A stretch of DNA of 64,000 nucleotides from Corythucha ciliata (GCA_038030265.1 CM075937.1:15500001-15564000); one strand, 5' to 3'; shown: positions 33,247 through 43,760, counted from the first letter of the stretch. Program-made: numbers and translations. The notes: generated from the letters alone by a model not told the origin.

Positions 33247-33291
33247 CTTAGCTAAGACGTTCCTAGCTAAAACGTTCCGTACTCGTGTCGG
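33227..33291. repeat. Palindromic deletion junction in gypsy-3
   Basis: 20-bp arms 33,227-33,246 (CCGACACGAGTACGGAACGT) and 33,272-33,291 are perfect inverses. Inside lies a second perfect 18-bp palindrome ACGTCTTAGCTAAGACGT (33,244-33,261). Gag ends and RNase H begins at this point, so the palindrome marks where protease and RT were lost and a short Gag piece was copied in reverse. Confidence 0.8.
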
Positions 33292-33880
33292 TAGACCTAC
33301 AACAAAAGCAAGGGAACGAATTCCTCCCACTAGGATTTTTCTCTCGCGCTCTCAACCAGGCTCAAATTAATTATAGCACTTACGACAGGGAACTTTTAGA
33401 TATCTACGAAGCGGTGCGTTATTTTCAGCCTCTCTTGGAAGGCAGGGATTTCGTCATCCTAACGGACCACAAACCCCTCGTACACGCCATGGCTCAGAAA
33501 ACAACCAACAAATGCTCACGTCGCACGAGGCAACTTAGCTACATTTCTCAATTCTCCAACATACAATACGGCCCAGGAGGAAAAAACGTCGTAGCGGATA
33601 CTTTCTCAAGGATCGAAGAAATTGAACTTTCCAGAATTTCGAGGAACTCATCACCACGCAACAGACAGATCCGGAACTTAAGAAACTAAAGGCTCAAGAA
33701 AACCTCAAAATAGTACCTATCCAAATCCCTGGTACAGACTTCACGCTCTACTGCGAAACGTCAACCGGTCGTCCATGACCATACCTCCCTGAAGTTTTCC
33801 AACGCCCCACGTACAACAAGCTGCACAACCTCAGCCATCCCGAATTCGAGCATCAAAACTCCTCTTAACACAACGCTTCT
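33292..33880 (+). pseudogene. gypsy-3 RNase H and connection domain
   Basis: The frame has the gypsy RNase H order: LPLGFFSRALNQAQ, then INYSTYDRELLDIYEAV with the catalytic Glu, FVILTDHKPLVHAM with the catalytic Asp, and VVADTFSRI (normally VVADALSR) at the end. The first catalytic Asp segment was lost with the RT at the upstream junction. Beyond 33,689 the frame is broken. The following 190 bp contain a degenerate zinc-binding part of the integrase (HNLSHP-like and QRFFWPNM read from other frames). Confidence 0.75.
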
Positions 33881-34604
33881 TTTGGCCCAATATGCAAAAA
33901 GACGTTGGGTTATGGGCAAAAAGCTGCGTACCATGTCAAAAATCCAAAGTCAACCGGCATATGATCACGACCCCACTGGGCACTTTCCAATCCTCTGCAA
34001 AATTAGAGGACCGAAACACTCACTGGGCCGAAGCAGTACCTCTAAAAAACATAGACGCATCCACTATCGCTCGTGCTTTCTTAACAAACTGGATTTCTCG
34101 CTTCGGAGTGCCTCTAAGGATCACTACAGACCAAGGGCGACAATTCGAATCGCATCTCTTCAGCGAGCTCGCAAAACCTCTTGGTATTCATAGAATCAGA
34201 ACAACGCCCTACCACCCACAATAAAATGGAACAATCGAACGTTGGCATCGTACTCTCAAGACAGCACTCACAGCTCGTCTCACTCAGCCTCAATGGACCA
34301 AAGCTCTACCCACGGTGCTTCTAGGACTAAGGTCTGCCGTCCGGCAAGACGAAGCACGCAGCACCGCGGAATTACTCTATGATCAACCGCTCCGACTCCC
34401 AGGTGAATTTTTTATGCCAGCAAAAACTACGACACCGTCAGACGACTTAATTCGACTCCTCAAGCAAGAGATAGCTCGTAATCGGAACGATTACAGTAAC
34501 TCAACATTCGTCAGCAAGGCTCTCGCAAACAGCACACACGTATTCATGAAAGATGACCAACATAAGAGATCACTCCGACCATCGTACACGGGGCTACACA
34601 AAGT
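33881..34604 (+). pseudogene. gypsy-3 integrase (interrupted)
   Basis: [20 protein letters not shown] is the end of the zinc domain. The catalytic core follows with [13 protein letters not shown], the second catalytic Asp in [11 protein letters not shown] and RTTPYHPQ, then an in-frame TAA (34,222-34,224) where the family has Ser or Ala, then NGTIERWHRTLK with the catalytic Glu. The C-terminal part has LYDQPLRLPGEFF. The first catalytic Asp segment is lost in a small deletion near 34,020. The frame ends at the gypsy-4 insertion in LHKV. Confidence 0.8.
34601..34604 (+). repeat. Target duplication of gypsy-4, left copy
   Basis: AAGT before the left LTR corresponds to AAAT at 43,958-43,961 after the right LTR. 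Restoring one copy keeps the gypsy-3 integrase tail in frame. Confidence 0.65.
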
Positions 34605-34807
34605 TGTGACGAGGTTGGGGTTCAGGTCACACAAAAAATAAGAGGTTGCAGGGAGGTAAGGGGAAATTTATGGTAAAGTAAGAGAGGACTCACCGTTGTT
34701 GCGCTCAACGTCAAAACCAGACTGTTTTTAGAGTTGGTCGTCGTTTTATTGGAAGGGCTATCCCGCACTATTCAACCACGACTGTGGGGATATTTGGTAT
34801 CCTCACA
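34605..34807 (-). repeat. gypsy-4 3' LTR
   Basis: 203 bp, TGTGACGA...CCTCACA, matching 43,762-43,957. It shares the block GTTGTTGCGCTCAACGTC in full. Confidence 0.88.
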
Positions 34808-35235
34808 ACACCCCTTACTCGAAGCACTATATCGGTCTCGTATAATAGCGCCAAGACCAATGATACACGGAACGATGGTGAGAAGAGGCTAGGTTGTACA
34901 TTGTTTGGTGGGAAATGCAAAATGTATGCTATGAAAAGGTAAATTAAGGTATGTTAGGTAAATGGATACTGATTCTTCCTTTCTGAGTTTCTGCTAATTG
35001 GGCAGTAAAAGTAAAACCGAACATTCAAATTAAAGATTCAACTGGTCAATTATTCATACAAAAATTGTATTTCTCTTCATCAGTTTTATTTTATTAATTG
35101 ATTCATTATTGTTGTTTGTTTATTTTATTGATTTAATTGTTTCGGGATGCTATGTATTTTTTTAACTGACTGATATGCGCAGTCTTGATGTCACCAGAAT
35201 TCATAGTTTTTTACTTCGTAGAAAACAGGAGTTAA
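34808..35235. other. Unassigned internal sequence of gypsy-4
   Basis: AT-rich stretch between the 3' LTR and the LINE. It should be the 3' untranslated or env-position region of gypsy-4, but no frame or motif confirms it. It ends with CTTAAGAATAACGTTGGACA where LINE ORF1 begins. Confidence 0.45.
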
Positions 35236-35254
35236 TTTCTTAAGAATAACGTTG

Positions 35255-36076
35255 GACATACTCAGGGCAGGTGCAAGAATGAAGAAACCTGCGAGTGTGG
35301 CAAACCGGCTCACGCAAATGTGGATAGTGAAGAATGTGACGTTCCACCAAACTGTGTCAATTGTGGTGGAGCTCACAAAGCAGGAGACAGAACGTGCCCA
35401 GTGTATAAAACGGAATTTGAAATTCAAAGGGTCATGGTTACGCAAAATATTAACTTTTTTCAGGCGAAAGCCTATGTAGCTGGAGGTGGCATTAAGCCTG
35501 GAGTCTTGTATTCAGGCGCCGCGGCTCATGGCTGGGGGCAAGCTCCGCAGACCAAGACCCCAGAGACCCTGCATAGGAATCACCCCCTCAAAACAAAAAA
35601 ACCTTCGTAGTGGGGAGGTAGTGACAGAAACGCAAACCCACCCGAAAACTAATAAATGGAATTCCCCGAATGCTCCGTTCGTTGCGGATATTGAATTAGA
35701 GATCCAAAATGTAAATAGAGGAAATGAAACTACTAATAATTCAGATAAGAGCGTCCCACTGTTGAAGGCTTCTGATGATAGCGCGAACACCCAGAATGAA
35801 TTTGCACTTAAGAGTCATACAGGGAAGATAGAAAGACCGATGGAGGAAACTGGAGGAGTTGAACTGGGATTATTGGTAGATTTTGGTGTTGACTCTGCCA
35901 ACTCCCAGCCTCGGGATATCATTGCTGAGGGAACCCCAGACCAATCGGATTCTAACGGCCAGGAAGAAGGGAGCCAGGGCCCTGGTAATAAGGGATGGCG
36001 AAAGAGGAAATTGGGAGGAGCAAAAAAAGAAAGGAAGACGAAAATGACTAGTTTGACGCCAGCCTTGCATCTGTAA
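35255..36076 (+). pseudogene. LINE ORF1 (gag-like, CCHC knuckles)
   Basis: The first part reads GHTQGRCKNEETCECGKPAH, then CDVPPNCVNCGGAHKA..RTCP, three cysteine-histidine knuckles with the Jockey ORF1 spacing. A frameshift near 35,500-35,600 shifts to the 35,486-36,076 frame, a hydrophilic tail rich in Asn, Ser and Glu ending in a basic stretch (KKERKTKMTS). ORF1 proteins bind the element RNA. This copy lacks the N-terminal part. Confidence 0.7.
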
Positions 36077-36081
36077 TTCAT

Positions 36082-36948
36082 ATGTATAATCATATTCAAC
36101 AGTGGAATATTCGTGGATATCACCAACATTCAGATAAACTTGGATTCCTGATATCAGAGCACTCGCCATTCCTAATAGCGCTTCAGGAAACACATTTTTC
36201 AAATTCCTTCTATTCGGCCCCACCACAATTTGCGCTGTTCCATAGGAGTTGTGAGGTGCGAGATGGTGGAAGGCGACACGGGGGGACTGCTGTCATGGTT
36301 AAAAACTCTTACAACCCATCGGAAGTGCCAACGCAAATATCTTGCTAATATATTGTCTGATAATAACTTAATTGTGCTAAATAATGGTTCCCCCATCCAT
36401 TTCACTTCCAGCTCCGGCACATCTGACGCAATTGACCTGAGCATTGTGAGTACGAGTCTTGCAACTGCCTTCGACTGGAGTGTCCTTTCCGATCTCCATC
36501 ATTCGGATCACTACCCGATCCTTATTTCCCAGACCGTTTGCACCCAGGATTATAACTTGTACCCCGAACGATGCGGGTACTAAAACAGGCTGACTGGGAT
36601 AAATATTCACAAAGCCTTTCCATACCTACACTCACTGGCAACCTCGATCTAGGCGTACAAAATATGACTGATGCGATCAATTATGCTGCTAGTCAGGCGA
36701 TCCCTCGTAAATCCCACAACCAAACGCGCCCATCAGTACCGTGGTGGAATGAGGAGATACGTCAGGCCAACCGTGACAAAAAAAGAGCTTTTAATTGGTA
36801 TAAAAAACATCCTTCAAATGATAATTTGATTGCCTTTAAACGGCTAAGAGCGCATGAACGTCGGTTGAAGGTGACTGCGAAGAGGGATTCATGGCGAAAA
36901 TACGTCGCACAAATTAATTCCTCGACCTCGAGTCGAGAGGTATGGTGA
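36082..36948 (+). pseudogene. LINE ORF2 endonuclease and linker (deleted)
   Basis: An apurinic-type endonuclease starts at 36,082 with IQQWNIRGYHQHSDKL and IALQETHF (Asn and Glu of the active site). It is broken near 36,348. It resumes at about 36,350 with the C-terminal part: SGTSDAIDLSIVS and HHSDHYPI (final Asp-His pair). The linker frame 36,571-36,948 contains VPWWNEEIRQANRDKKRAF, a common pre-RT motif of Jockey elements. Confidence 0.75.
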
Positions 36949-36990
36949 AGAGTTAGATCCCTGAAAGGCGTTTCTAATTGTGAACGCCCT

Positions 36991-38403
36991 GTGGCGAAAC
37001 ATTTGCCCGGTCATTGCAAGAAACAACTACTAGGCCTTTATAGTTCCTTGTGGACTCGACACTGCTACCCGGAAGCATGGAAATTAGCACACGTTGTCCC
37101 TGTCCTAAAACCTGGAAAAAATTCTCTCGAAGTTGCCAGCTATCGCCCCATTTCTCTTACGTGCGGCCTTGGTAAACTTTTTGAGAAGTTGATCAACTAT
37201 AGATTGATGAAAGTGTTGGAGCAGCGGGAGCTTATTAATCCCTTACAGACTGCATTTCGCGAGGGTCATTCGACTGTGGACCAGTTGCTCATGGTGGAAA
37301 ACCATGTTCTGAATGCTTTTCTAAATCGTGAACACGTCACAGCAATATTTTTTGACTTGAAAAACGCTTTTGATAAGGTGAGCCGTGTGTCAATAATCCA
37401 ACACTTATCACGATGGGGTTTCAAGGGCAATTTTCTACTCATGCTCCAGAACTTCCTAAATGACCGAGTTTTCTCTGTTCGAAAAGGTAACACCTATTCC
37501 TCTTATCGTGAGCAATTGACTGGTATACCACAGGGGTCAGTATTGAGCGTTGCATTATTTCTAATAGCCGTTAATGAAATAACGGACGGCCTTCCTGCTG
37601 GTGTGTCTGCGTTTTTCTATGCCGATGACCTTCTGCTTTATGCGACAGATCCCTCAGCTCCCCAGGAATTGTCTGAGCTACAAATTGCTATAAACCACCT
37701 TGTGGAAAATGCTAAAAGTATTGGGTTCCATTTCTCGCGCGAAAAAACAGCCGCAGTTCATTTCTGCCGACTGCGGGCACGTCATGACCCTCCACCACTA
37801 ATCTTAATGGATTCCCCCGTGCCATACCAAGAGTCGCATAAATTTCTGGGTGTTGTTCTGGATAAGCAGCTTGGCTGGAAAGAGCACATTCACCAGGTTA
37901 ATATCCACTGCACCAAAATCCTCAATATAATACGAATGTTATCTAGTCATAAATGGGGTTCGGAACCCTGTACCCTTGTAAAAATTTTGAACTGTCTTGC
38001 GCGATCGAAGATTGAATATGGAGTCCAGGCGTATAGCTCAGCAAGAAAGAGTTGGCTTTTGCCATTAGAAAGAACGTATCAAGCGGGGCTTCGCATCGCC
38101 CTTGGAGCCTATCGGACAACCCCTTGCGATGACTTGTATGTTTTGTCAAAAAATCTTCCACTGAAGCATCGTTTCCAACAGCTTATTTTAAATTACTCAG
38201 CGGCCATCCAGTCTAAACCTTTTCACATTTTCCATAAACCTCTGTTCGACGTCGGGGGCTCCAGTGAATATTCCGCTCTCTCAAGCCGCTCCCGACCCAT
38301 CTCTGTTCGACTAAAGGAAGCACTCGTTAGGTACCAAACTCAACTCCATCCCACAGTCCCGTATAAAAGATTCGAGGTACATCCGTGGTTGTATCCCGAT
38401 TAA
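36991..38403 (+). CDS. LINE reverse transcriptase, 470-residue open frame
   Basis: Uninterrupted frame with the non-LTR RT blocks in order: VVPVLKPGKN, SYRPISLTCGLGKLFEKLI, LQTAFREGHSTVDQLL, IFFDLKNAFDKV with the first catalytic Asp, TGIPQGSVLS, the catalytic FYADDLLLYA near 37,615, and KFLGVVLDKQLGWKEH. The C-terminal part reads down to HPWLYPD. The first frame codons (36,991 on) follow a deletion joint, so the true protein start is lost and this is a domain left open by chance or recent origin. Length covers the full RT and thumb but no endonuclease. Confidence 0.85.
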   Translation: MAKHLPGHCKKQLLGLYSSLWTRHCYPEAWKLAHVVPVLKPGKNSLEVASYRPISLTCGLGKLFEKLINYRLMKVLEQRELINPLQTAFREGHSTVDQLLMVENHVLNAFLNREHVTAIFFDLKNAFDKVSRVSIIQHLSRWGFKGNFLLMLQNFLNDRVFSVRKGNTYSSYREQLTGIPQGSVLSVALFLIAVNEITDGLPAGVSAFFYADDLLLYATDPSAPQELSELQIAINHLVENAKSIGFHFSREKTAAVHFCRLRARHDPPPLILMDSPVPYQESHKFLGVVLDKQLGWKEHIHQVNIHCTKILNIIRMLSSHKWGSEPCTLVKILNCLARSKIEYGVQAYSSARKSWLLPLERTYQAGLRIALGAYRTTPCDDLYVLSKNLPLKHRFQQLILNYSAAIQSKPFHIFHKPLFDVGGSSEYSALSSRSRPISVRLKEALVRYQTQLHPTVPYKRFEVHPWLYPD

Positions 38404-38520
38404 ACGTTCATCAAAAAAATTACTCGATTTACGAGCTCGAATACTTAGCAGTTCTCCACGGAGTAGAAAAATTCAAAGGTTACCTGATAGACAGAGAATT
38501 CGATTTGTTTGTAGACAACT
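38390..38520 (+). pseudogene. Inverted RNase H piece of gypsy-4
   Basis: On the plus strand VSRLNVHQKNYSIYELEYLA, then LHGVEKFKGYLIDREFDLFV, is the middle of a gypsy RNase H, including the catalytic Glu. The upstream half of the same domain (YTDASAKRVAAVLAQL, then GQVHP) is on the minus strand and ends exactly where this piece ends, at 38,520/38,521. The two halves are the same domain in opposite orientations, so a segment was inverted here. Confidence 0.75.
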
Positions 38521-39376
38521 GGGGTGTACTTGTCCTGTCTCGTCTAACTGCGCGAGAACTGCAGCTACTCTCTTGGCTGATGCGTCTGTGTAGAGGCGGA
38601 AGCGCTTGTTAAAGTTGGGCAAGGCCAAAAAAGAAGTTGCTGTAAGTCGGGATTGTAGAAGTTTCCACGCTGTCTCACACTTCTGAGACCAGTGGAAGTG
38701 GACCTTAGATGACCTAAGACGGTTCAAGGGTTCCGCAATAATGGCGAGGTCTGGTATGAATTTAGAAAAGAATTGAACAGCCCCAAGAAACTGAGAAATC
38801 TGCTTCTGATTGGTCGGGGGTGGAATTTTAAGTAGGGCTTGTATTCGGGATTTGTCGATGGATATTTTCCCTTCCGAGATGATATGTCCTAAATAGGTTA
38901 TGCGTGTACATCCAATAGATACTTTATCGGGGTTCACTGTGAGGCCTGCCTTTTGTAGTGCAGCCAAGACCAATTGGACGTGTCGTTGGTGGGCCTGCCA
39001 CGTCGGGGAGTAAATTAGGAGGTCGTCCAAGTAGGCGAAGACAAATTTATATTTATATTGTCCCAAAATCATTTGAATAAGATGACTCAATATTTGTCCA
39101 CCCGTCGCGAGTCCAAAAGGAATTTTCTTGAAAGTAAACGTGCCGAAAGCGGAGTTGAAAGCGACAATTTTTTTTTAATCCTCGGTCAGTGGTATCTGAT
39201 GATAAACCGAATTGAGGTCCAAAATTGAAAAATACTTAGCTCCTTGGAGAAACATGAAAAGGCTATCAATAGTAGGTATTGGGTAATCGATGTACTCTAT
39301 ACAAGTATTTAATGAGTGGTAATCTTTCACCAATCTATATTTAGGTGGTTCATCCACTCTGTGTTGTTTATTACCA
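38521..39376 (-). pseudogene. gypsy-4 reverse transcriptase and RNase H start
   Basis: Minus-strand frames 39,357-39,175 and 39,090-38,521. The first reads VKDYHSLN, then IDYPIPTID and YFSILDLNSVYHQI (catalytic Asp of block A). The second has FAYLDDLLIYSPTWQAH with the YLDD palm motif, GLTVNPDKV, ITYLGHIISEGKI, SQFLGAVQFFSKFIPDLA and RNase H YTDASAKRVAAVLAQ. A TTTTTTTTAAT frameshift or stop separates the frames near 39,175. The C-terminal residues listed after GQVHP in the open frame are an artefact of the inversion joint. Confidence 0.85.
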
Positions 39377-39419
39377 TTTTGGTAGTCAAATAAGCCACTC
39401 TAGCAATAAAAATAGAAAG

Positions 39420-40990
39420 TTGTGGGACATTGTAAACTTGGAAAATAATAGAAAACCTCGGAATATTAAAACTATAAGAGTAGAGAGTGAAGGCGTATCA
39501 TTAAGTGATCTGGAAGCTTCAGAACTATTTAGTGACTATTACATAAATATCATGGGAGAGCCTGAATTCGAGCACGCTGTAGGTGTGCCATATCATAAAA
39601 TTGAATCTTTCAAAACGACATGCCATCAAAGCCTTTTCCTCCAGCCTGCCACAGATACAGAGATATTAAAAATATTAACAAGTCTAAGGACCTCAAATAC
39701 TTATGACTATCAATACCTGAACAATAATATTATCAAAAGAATTGCGTTGACAATAGTGAAGCCTCTGACTTATTTAATTAATGCAATGTTCGAAGAAGGA
39801 ATCCAAATAAAATGAAAATAGCTAAAATTTCCCCGCTGTTCAAGAAAGGGAGTGTTGATGCAAATAAATTGAGTAATTATCGTCCACTGGCAATGCTCCC
39901 CATTCTATCCAAAATATTTGAGAAAGCTATCTGTGTAAGACTAGTTGAGTGGCTTGAAGGAAAAGGATTAATTAGTGAGTACCAATATGGTTACAGGCCT
40001 AAAAAGTCAACTACTGACGCTATTCTTAAACTTACGAATGAAATAAGAAGAAAACTTGATGGGAAAGAACAGTTCGTCGCTATTTTTGCAGATTTGAGTA
40101 AAGCCTTTGATTTAGTGAATTTCCGCTTATTACTGGATAATATGAGGACATACGGAGTTAGAGGTATTGCGGGAAATCTCTTTGAATCTTACTCACGGGT
40201 CAAACTCAATTTGTTGAAGTAAACCAAAATTATTGTAGCTGGTCGAAGCAACAAAACCTAAGCTGTGGTGTACCACAAGGCTCAATATTAGGGCCTGTGT
40301 TATTCTAATATACATTAATGACCTGCCTGCTTCTCTCCAGCCAGCTAATGTTCTTTTATACGCTGACGATTTAACAATCACAGTCTCGGGAAATGATATT
40401 GACACGTTAACGCAAGCTATGAATAAAACATTAAGTGAACTTCAGGTATGGTTAGTCAAAAATAAGCTTAAATTGAATTTAGACAAGACGAGTCATGTAA
40501 ACTTTAGTGTAAAAAGCAGGCCATCAGCAGATTTATCACTAAAAATTAACAGTAAAAAAATAAATAAAGTATCACACACCAAGTTTTTAGGAGTGACGAT
40601 TGATGAAAACTTAAATTTGAAGGAGCATTAAAAATCTGTAAAGAGTAAACCAAGTAAGTCCTGCTTCGTGCTAGGTAAATTGAGAAGGTTGCTGAGTGTT
40701 AGTGACCTTGTTGAAATCTATAATGGACTTTTCAAGGCGCAATTGTATGCCATTGAGGTATGGGGAAATGCTACTGGGATAGACCAAGTTTTGCGAGACC
40801 AGATGAGAACCATCAGGAAAATGTTTAACTTGAAATCCCGGACCTCTTGCAGAAAATGTTTCGTAAAGCATTCTATTCTAACTGTTGTCTCGTTTTATAT
40901 ACTAAGTATTCTTAAGCAAGTGAGAAAACATCTGAATAAATTCAAAAATCAAGGAGATGTGCATAATTACTACACTCGGGCAAACTAAAA
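39420..40990 (+). pseudogene. LINE-2 reverse transcriptase (frameshifted)
   Basis: Frame pieces 39,420-39,815, 39,812-40,222, about 40,225-40,631 and 40,668-40,988. The blocks are KLWDIVNLE in the linker, ISPLFKKGS, SNYRPLAMLPILSKIFEKA, YGYRPKKSTTDAIL, IFADLSKAFDLV, LSCGVPQGSILGP, the catalytic LLYADDLTITV near 40,355, NKLKLNLDKT and TKFLGVTIDENLNLKEH. A premature stop (TGA) follows GIQIK at 39,813 and others interrupt later. The C-terminal part ends near 40,988. The clade is not certain. Confidence 0.8.
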
Positions 40991-41296
40991 GCTTTGCATT
41001 AATAAACATACCACTCATTTCTACAAAAAAAGTGCAGAATATGCAGGAATTACTTAATACAATAGTTTACCTAAGGAAATTAGAGAACTGAGTAACAACA
41101 AAAAATTTGAAAGGGAAATTAGAAAAATTTTGATAAGATCTTCAGGTTACAAAATTGAAGAATTTATCATAGGTAACAATAACAAACTGCCATGATCAGA
41201 TCGGTTTACCTACTCATACACTTATTCAATATTGAAAAGATTTGACATAGTGAATGAGGACGAACTCAAGCTCCTAAATGGTGGATTACTGAGTGA

Positions 41297-41339
<43 letters not shown>
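41297..41339. repeat. (ATT)n tract, LINE-2 3' tail
   Basis: About 14 ATT units directly at the junction back into the gypsy-4 RT. On the minus strand it reads as an Asn run in the ORF. Confidence 0.85.
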
Positions 41340-41341
41340 GT

Positions 41342-42056
41342 AACTAAAAAACAAGGTGAGGTATGAGCCGCGAAGTATGGTTCAATGATATTTTTGTTTT
41401 CCAAGTTTGGGAGAACTTCTCTTAAGATTATAATTTTGTCCGGCGAGAGAGCATAATTCTTTTTTATTGGCCTCCAATTAACCTCCGGTTTCAGGCAAAA
41501 ACTGTAGCGCAGTAAATTGGTTTCTCCGATGGAGTCATTCAGGACGGAGGGGAATTTCCGCTGTAATTCCGCCAAGAATGACTCTCCCGAAGGCGGAGCT
41601 TCAATGGCCAAGAGTATGTGTGAACTTGGGCGTTTGATGATCGAGGTTCTAAAGGAAGAAAATTAAATTTTACACTTGGGTTTGTAGAGAAATGAAAAGT
41701 AACATCTGCAGGATCGAGACTAATTTGGGCAAACTTCATAAAGTCATAGCCTAAGACGACAGGGATCGTTAAATCAGGCACTATGTAGAAATTAAAGGAA
41801 GCACTGTAATCGTCTATAGTCACATCGAGTTCGACTTTTTGGTTAATGTGGATCACCTCTTTATTTGCTAAAGATATTTTGCAAAAACAAGGTGTTGGTT
41901 TGACGGGAGAGATCTATTCAATTAAAGAAAAAATATATTTACTAATCGCTGATATTGATGCACCTGTGTCTAACAAGGCTTGTTGCTGAGTGTGATTAAT
42001 CAAGAGATCAATTTTATTAGAGGTGCTCAACGAAATAGTATGAATCATGTCCTCCT
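41342..42056 (-). pseudogene. gypsy-4 protease and N-terminal RT
   Basis: The retroviral-type protease is visible as LLDTGASISAISKYI near 41,985-41,940, followed by VHINQKVELDVTI, IPVVLGYDFMKFAQ (flap/dimer region) and a stretch to 41,650. An in-frame TAG interrupts after FSLIE. A frameshift then leads to the 41,611-41,342 frame with LAELQRKFPSVLNDSIGETN, VNWRPIKKNYALSPDKI and IEPYFAAHTSPCFLVT, the usual start of a gypsy RT. It breaks off at LINE-2. Confidence 0.8.
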
Positions 42057-42059
42057 TCG

Positions 42060-43550
42060 TTTCTAGTCAACTTTTTGGGGAGTTTAAGGGTGGTTGAGTA
42101 TTCTTCATTTTTTGTTTTTTCCCCGATTCTTTAGTTGTGGATTGAAGCGTTTTGCTGTAGGGTTGTTTTTCCTGAGGTTCACCGACGTTCTGTGATAAAA
42201 ACTTTTGAAGTTCAGGGGACGAGAAAGAGTCCTTAGAAAGTACAAAATACGTTTGGTTTGGTGCCTGGAAGGGGTGAGACGAAGGGGGTTGATTTACTTT
42301 TGGGAAACATGATGACTTATTCTCGGTGCGTCGTGTTGTTCTCCGGTAGAATGAAGACTGTCGAAGGTCTTGGCCGTAGCTTGACGAACCTTGGGAAGTG
42401 GGTCGCACAACGCTATCCGTTTTTTTCCGTTCTCCGTGTTTTTCCCCTGGGTCACTTTGTCACGTTGGTTAAAGCTTGAGTATTGAGGCCGAGATGTAGG
42501 CGAAGAATAAATATTAGCTTTCCACGGGCGATAATTAGGAGAAAATGTTGCTACGTGCGTTTGATCTATTTCTTGGGCGAATGTGAGAAGTTCTTGAAGT
42601 GAAACTTGGCCCTTGTACGAGAATTCGCGCCCGCTAAGGTCGCCGGTTGAATTTGATCAATGGTGGCCTAGTAGTTGGGCAATTTTAATTTTGCGTGAGC
42701 AGTAGTCCTTAAATGACTGATTGTATAGTTGCTGCTCATAAATGTAATGCAACTTGAGGTTTGTTATGCTGAGGAAGTTGAGGCACCGTGTAAATAGTTC
42801 GTCCTTAAGTAGTTTAAAGGTGAGTTTGTCCAGATGTTTTGCTAAGATTTGGTTTAATATCGCGTTCTGTTGCAGCGTTGCCGCGTGAAAAAAATCAAAT
42901 GAAATAGCTCCTTCGCGATATCATTTATCTCTGATAACTTGAATAAAAAACGAAAAACTGATCTAGGTTCATGAGAAACAAAGGTGTCTAACTTCTCTGT
43001 GAGTCTCAAAAGAGGTTCGAATAATTTCATTTGCATGAAATGCCCCTGTGGTTGCGTGAGGCCCGTGCCTGAAGCGGCGCTCACTTCACCTGAGGTAGGG
43101 ATCGTCTCCTTTTTTTTGAGTGTGAGTCTGCGGATCGACGAAAAGATCCCCTTCGAGTCTTGATGGTCTTGATGGGACGGAGGGTGGTGGTCTCTCAATT
43201 GAATTTAGCTTGAGTATAATTTTTTCAAGTCGAGAATTTATATTGGTTTTGCTGGATTGCAGATCTTTTAATATTTCGTCGTGAGAATTAACTTTCTGGC
43301 AGCAATTGTTCAGAGTGGTACTAAGTCTTTGTAACATAGAATTAATTTTCTCTAGGGTAAGCTTGCAGCAGTCGTTTAAAAAGGTTGCTTTTAGCTCGGT
43401 TCGCAGTTTCCCGTAATTTATTTTAGTAATATTGGAGCACGCTTCGCAGCGAATCTGATTGCACCCTGAGAAAGTAATTGGTGTGTCTGTGTTCTCTAAT
43501 TCCTTCTTGCATCTCGAGCATAATAGGCGCCATGCTAATGAGGTGATTGT
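42060..43550 (-). pseudogene. gypsy-4 Gag with an N-terminal zinc finger and coiled coil
   Basis: From about 43,540 the minus frame reads LLCSRCKKELENTDTP, then FSGCNQIRCEACSN, a C2..C..C..C2 arrangement like a PHD/RING-type zinc finger. It runs into a helical, heptad-like region (INSMLQRLSTTLNNCCQKV and ILKLNSIERPPPSVPSRPS). After a frameshift near 43,090 a capsid-like part follows (LFEPLLRLTEKLDTFVSHEP, then ILAKHLDKLTFKLLKDELF and DYCSRKIKIAQLLGHH, stop at about 42,655) and a Ser/Gln-rich tail to 42,067. No CCHC knuckle is seen at its end. A zinc finger at the Gag N terminus is unusual for gypsy elements. Confidence 0.6.
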
Positions 43551-43743
43551 ATAGGTTTTATTAATTTATTGAAGAGAAGGAAAATATAAGATACACAAAG
43601 GAAAAGGGCGAAGTACACTCGAATGAATTAGTGGTTGTGTCCTGTTAGATTTGAAAATCTAATTTATTGAATGAATAAATTAAGAAGTAAAAATTAATTC
43701 TTCCGATATAGAAATAAAAATGATTCTGGTGGGTGTTTTCATA

Positions 43744-43760
43744 AAACAAGGGATGCCATT
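43744..43760 (-). promoter_or_regulatory. gypsy-4 candidate primer-binding site
   Basis: One base inside the 5' LTR on the minus strand lies TGGCATCCCTTGTTTTA. It begins with TGG as tRNA-primed sites do. The tRNA cannot be named from this sequence. Confidence 0.45.

Larger units (their letters stand above)
35236..38390 (+). mobile_element. Jockey-type non-LTR retrotransposon (LINE-1 of this window)
   Basis: ORF1 with gag-like zinc knuckles, an endonuclease in two pieces, and a long reverse transcriptase frame lie in order on the plus strand. Two internal deletions remove the middle of the endonuclease and the start of the RT. The 5' end starts inside ORF1 and no poly(A) or 3' UTR remains: the sequence passes directly into inverted gypsy-4 RNase H at about 38,390. 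The style of the zinc knuckles and RT fits the Jockey clade, an inference from the motif layout. Confidence 0.8.
39377..41340 (+). mobile_element. Non-LTR retrotransposon (LINE-2 of this window), 5'-truncated, (ATT)n tail
   Basis: Inserted in the gypsy-4 RT: on the minus strand the gypsy frame reads CFLVT up to 41,342 and resumes with KNGNKQHRVDEPPKY at 39,376. The element runs from 39,377 through an RT in three frames and ends in an (ATT)n tract of about 43 bp (41,297-41,339). The target duplication is short or absent. The 5' end lies in the linker before RT, so the endonuclease is missing. Confidence 0.8.

Noticed and set aside
35815..36226. Minus-strand frames of more than 100 residues over LINE ORF1
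   Set aside because: They are shadows of the plus-strand LINE coding sequence.
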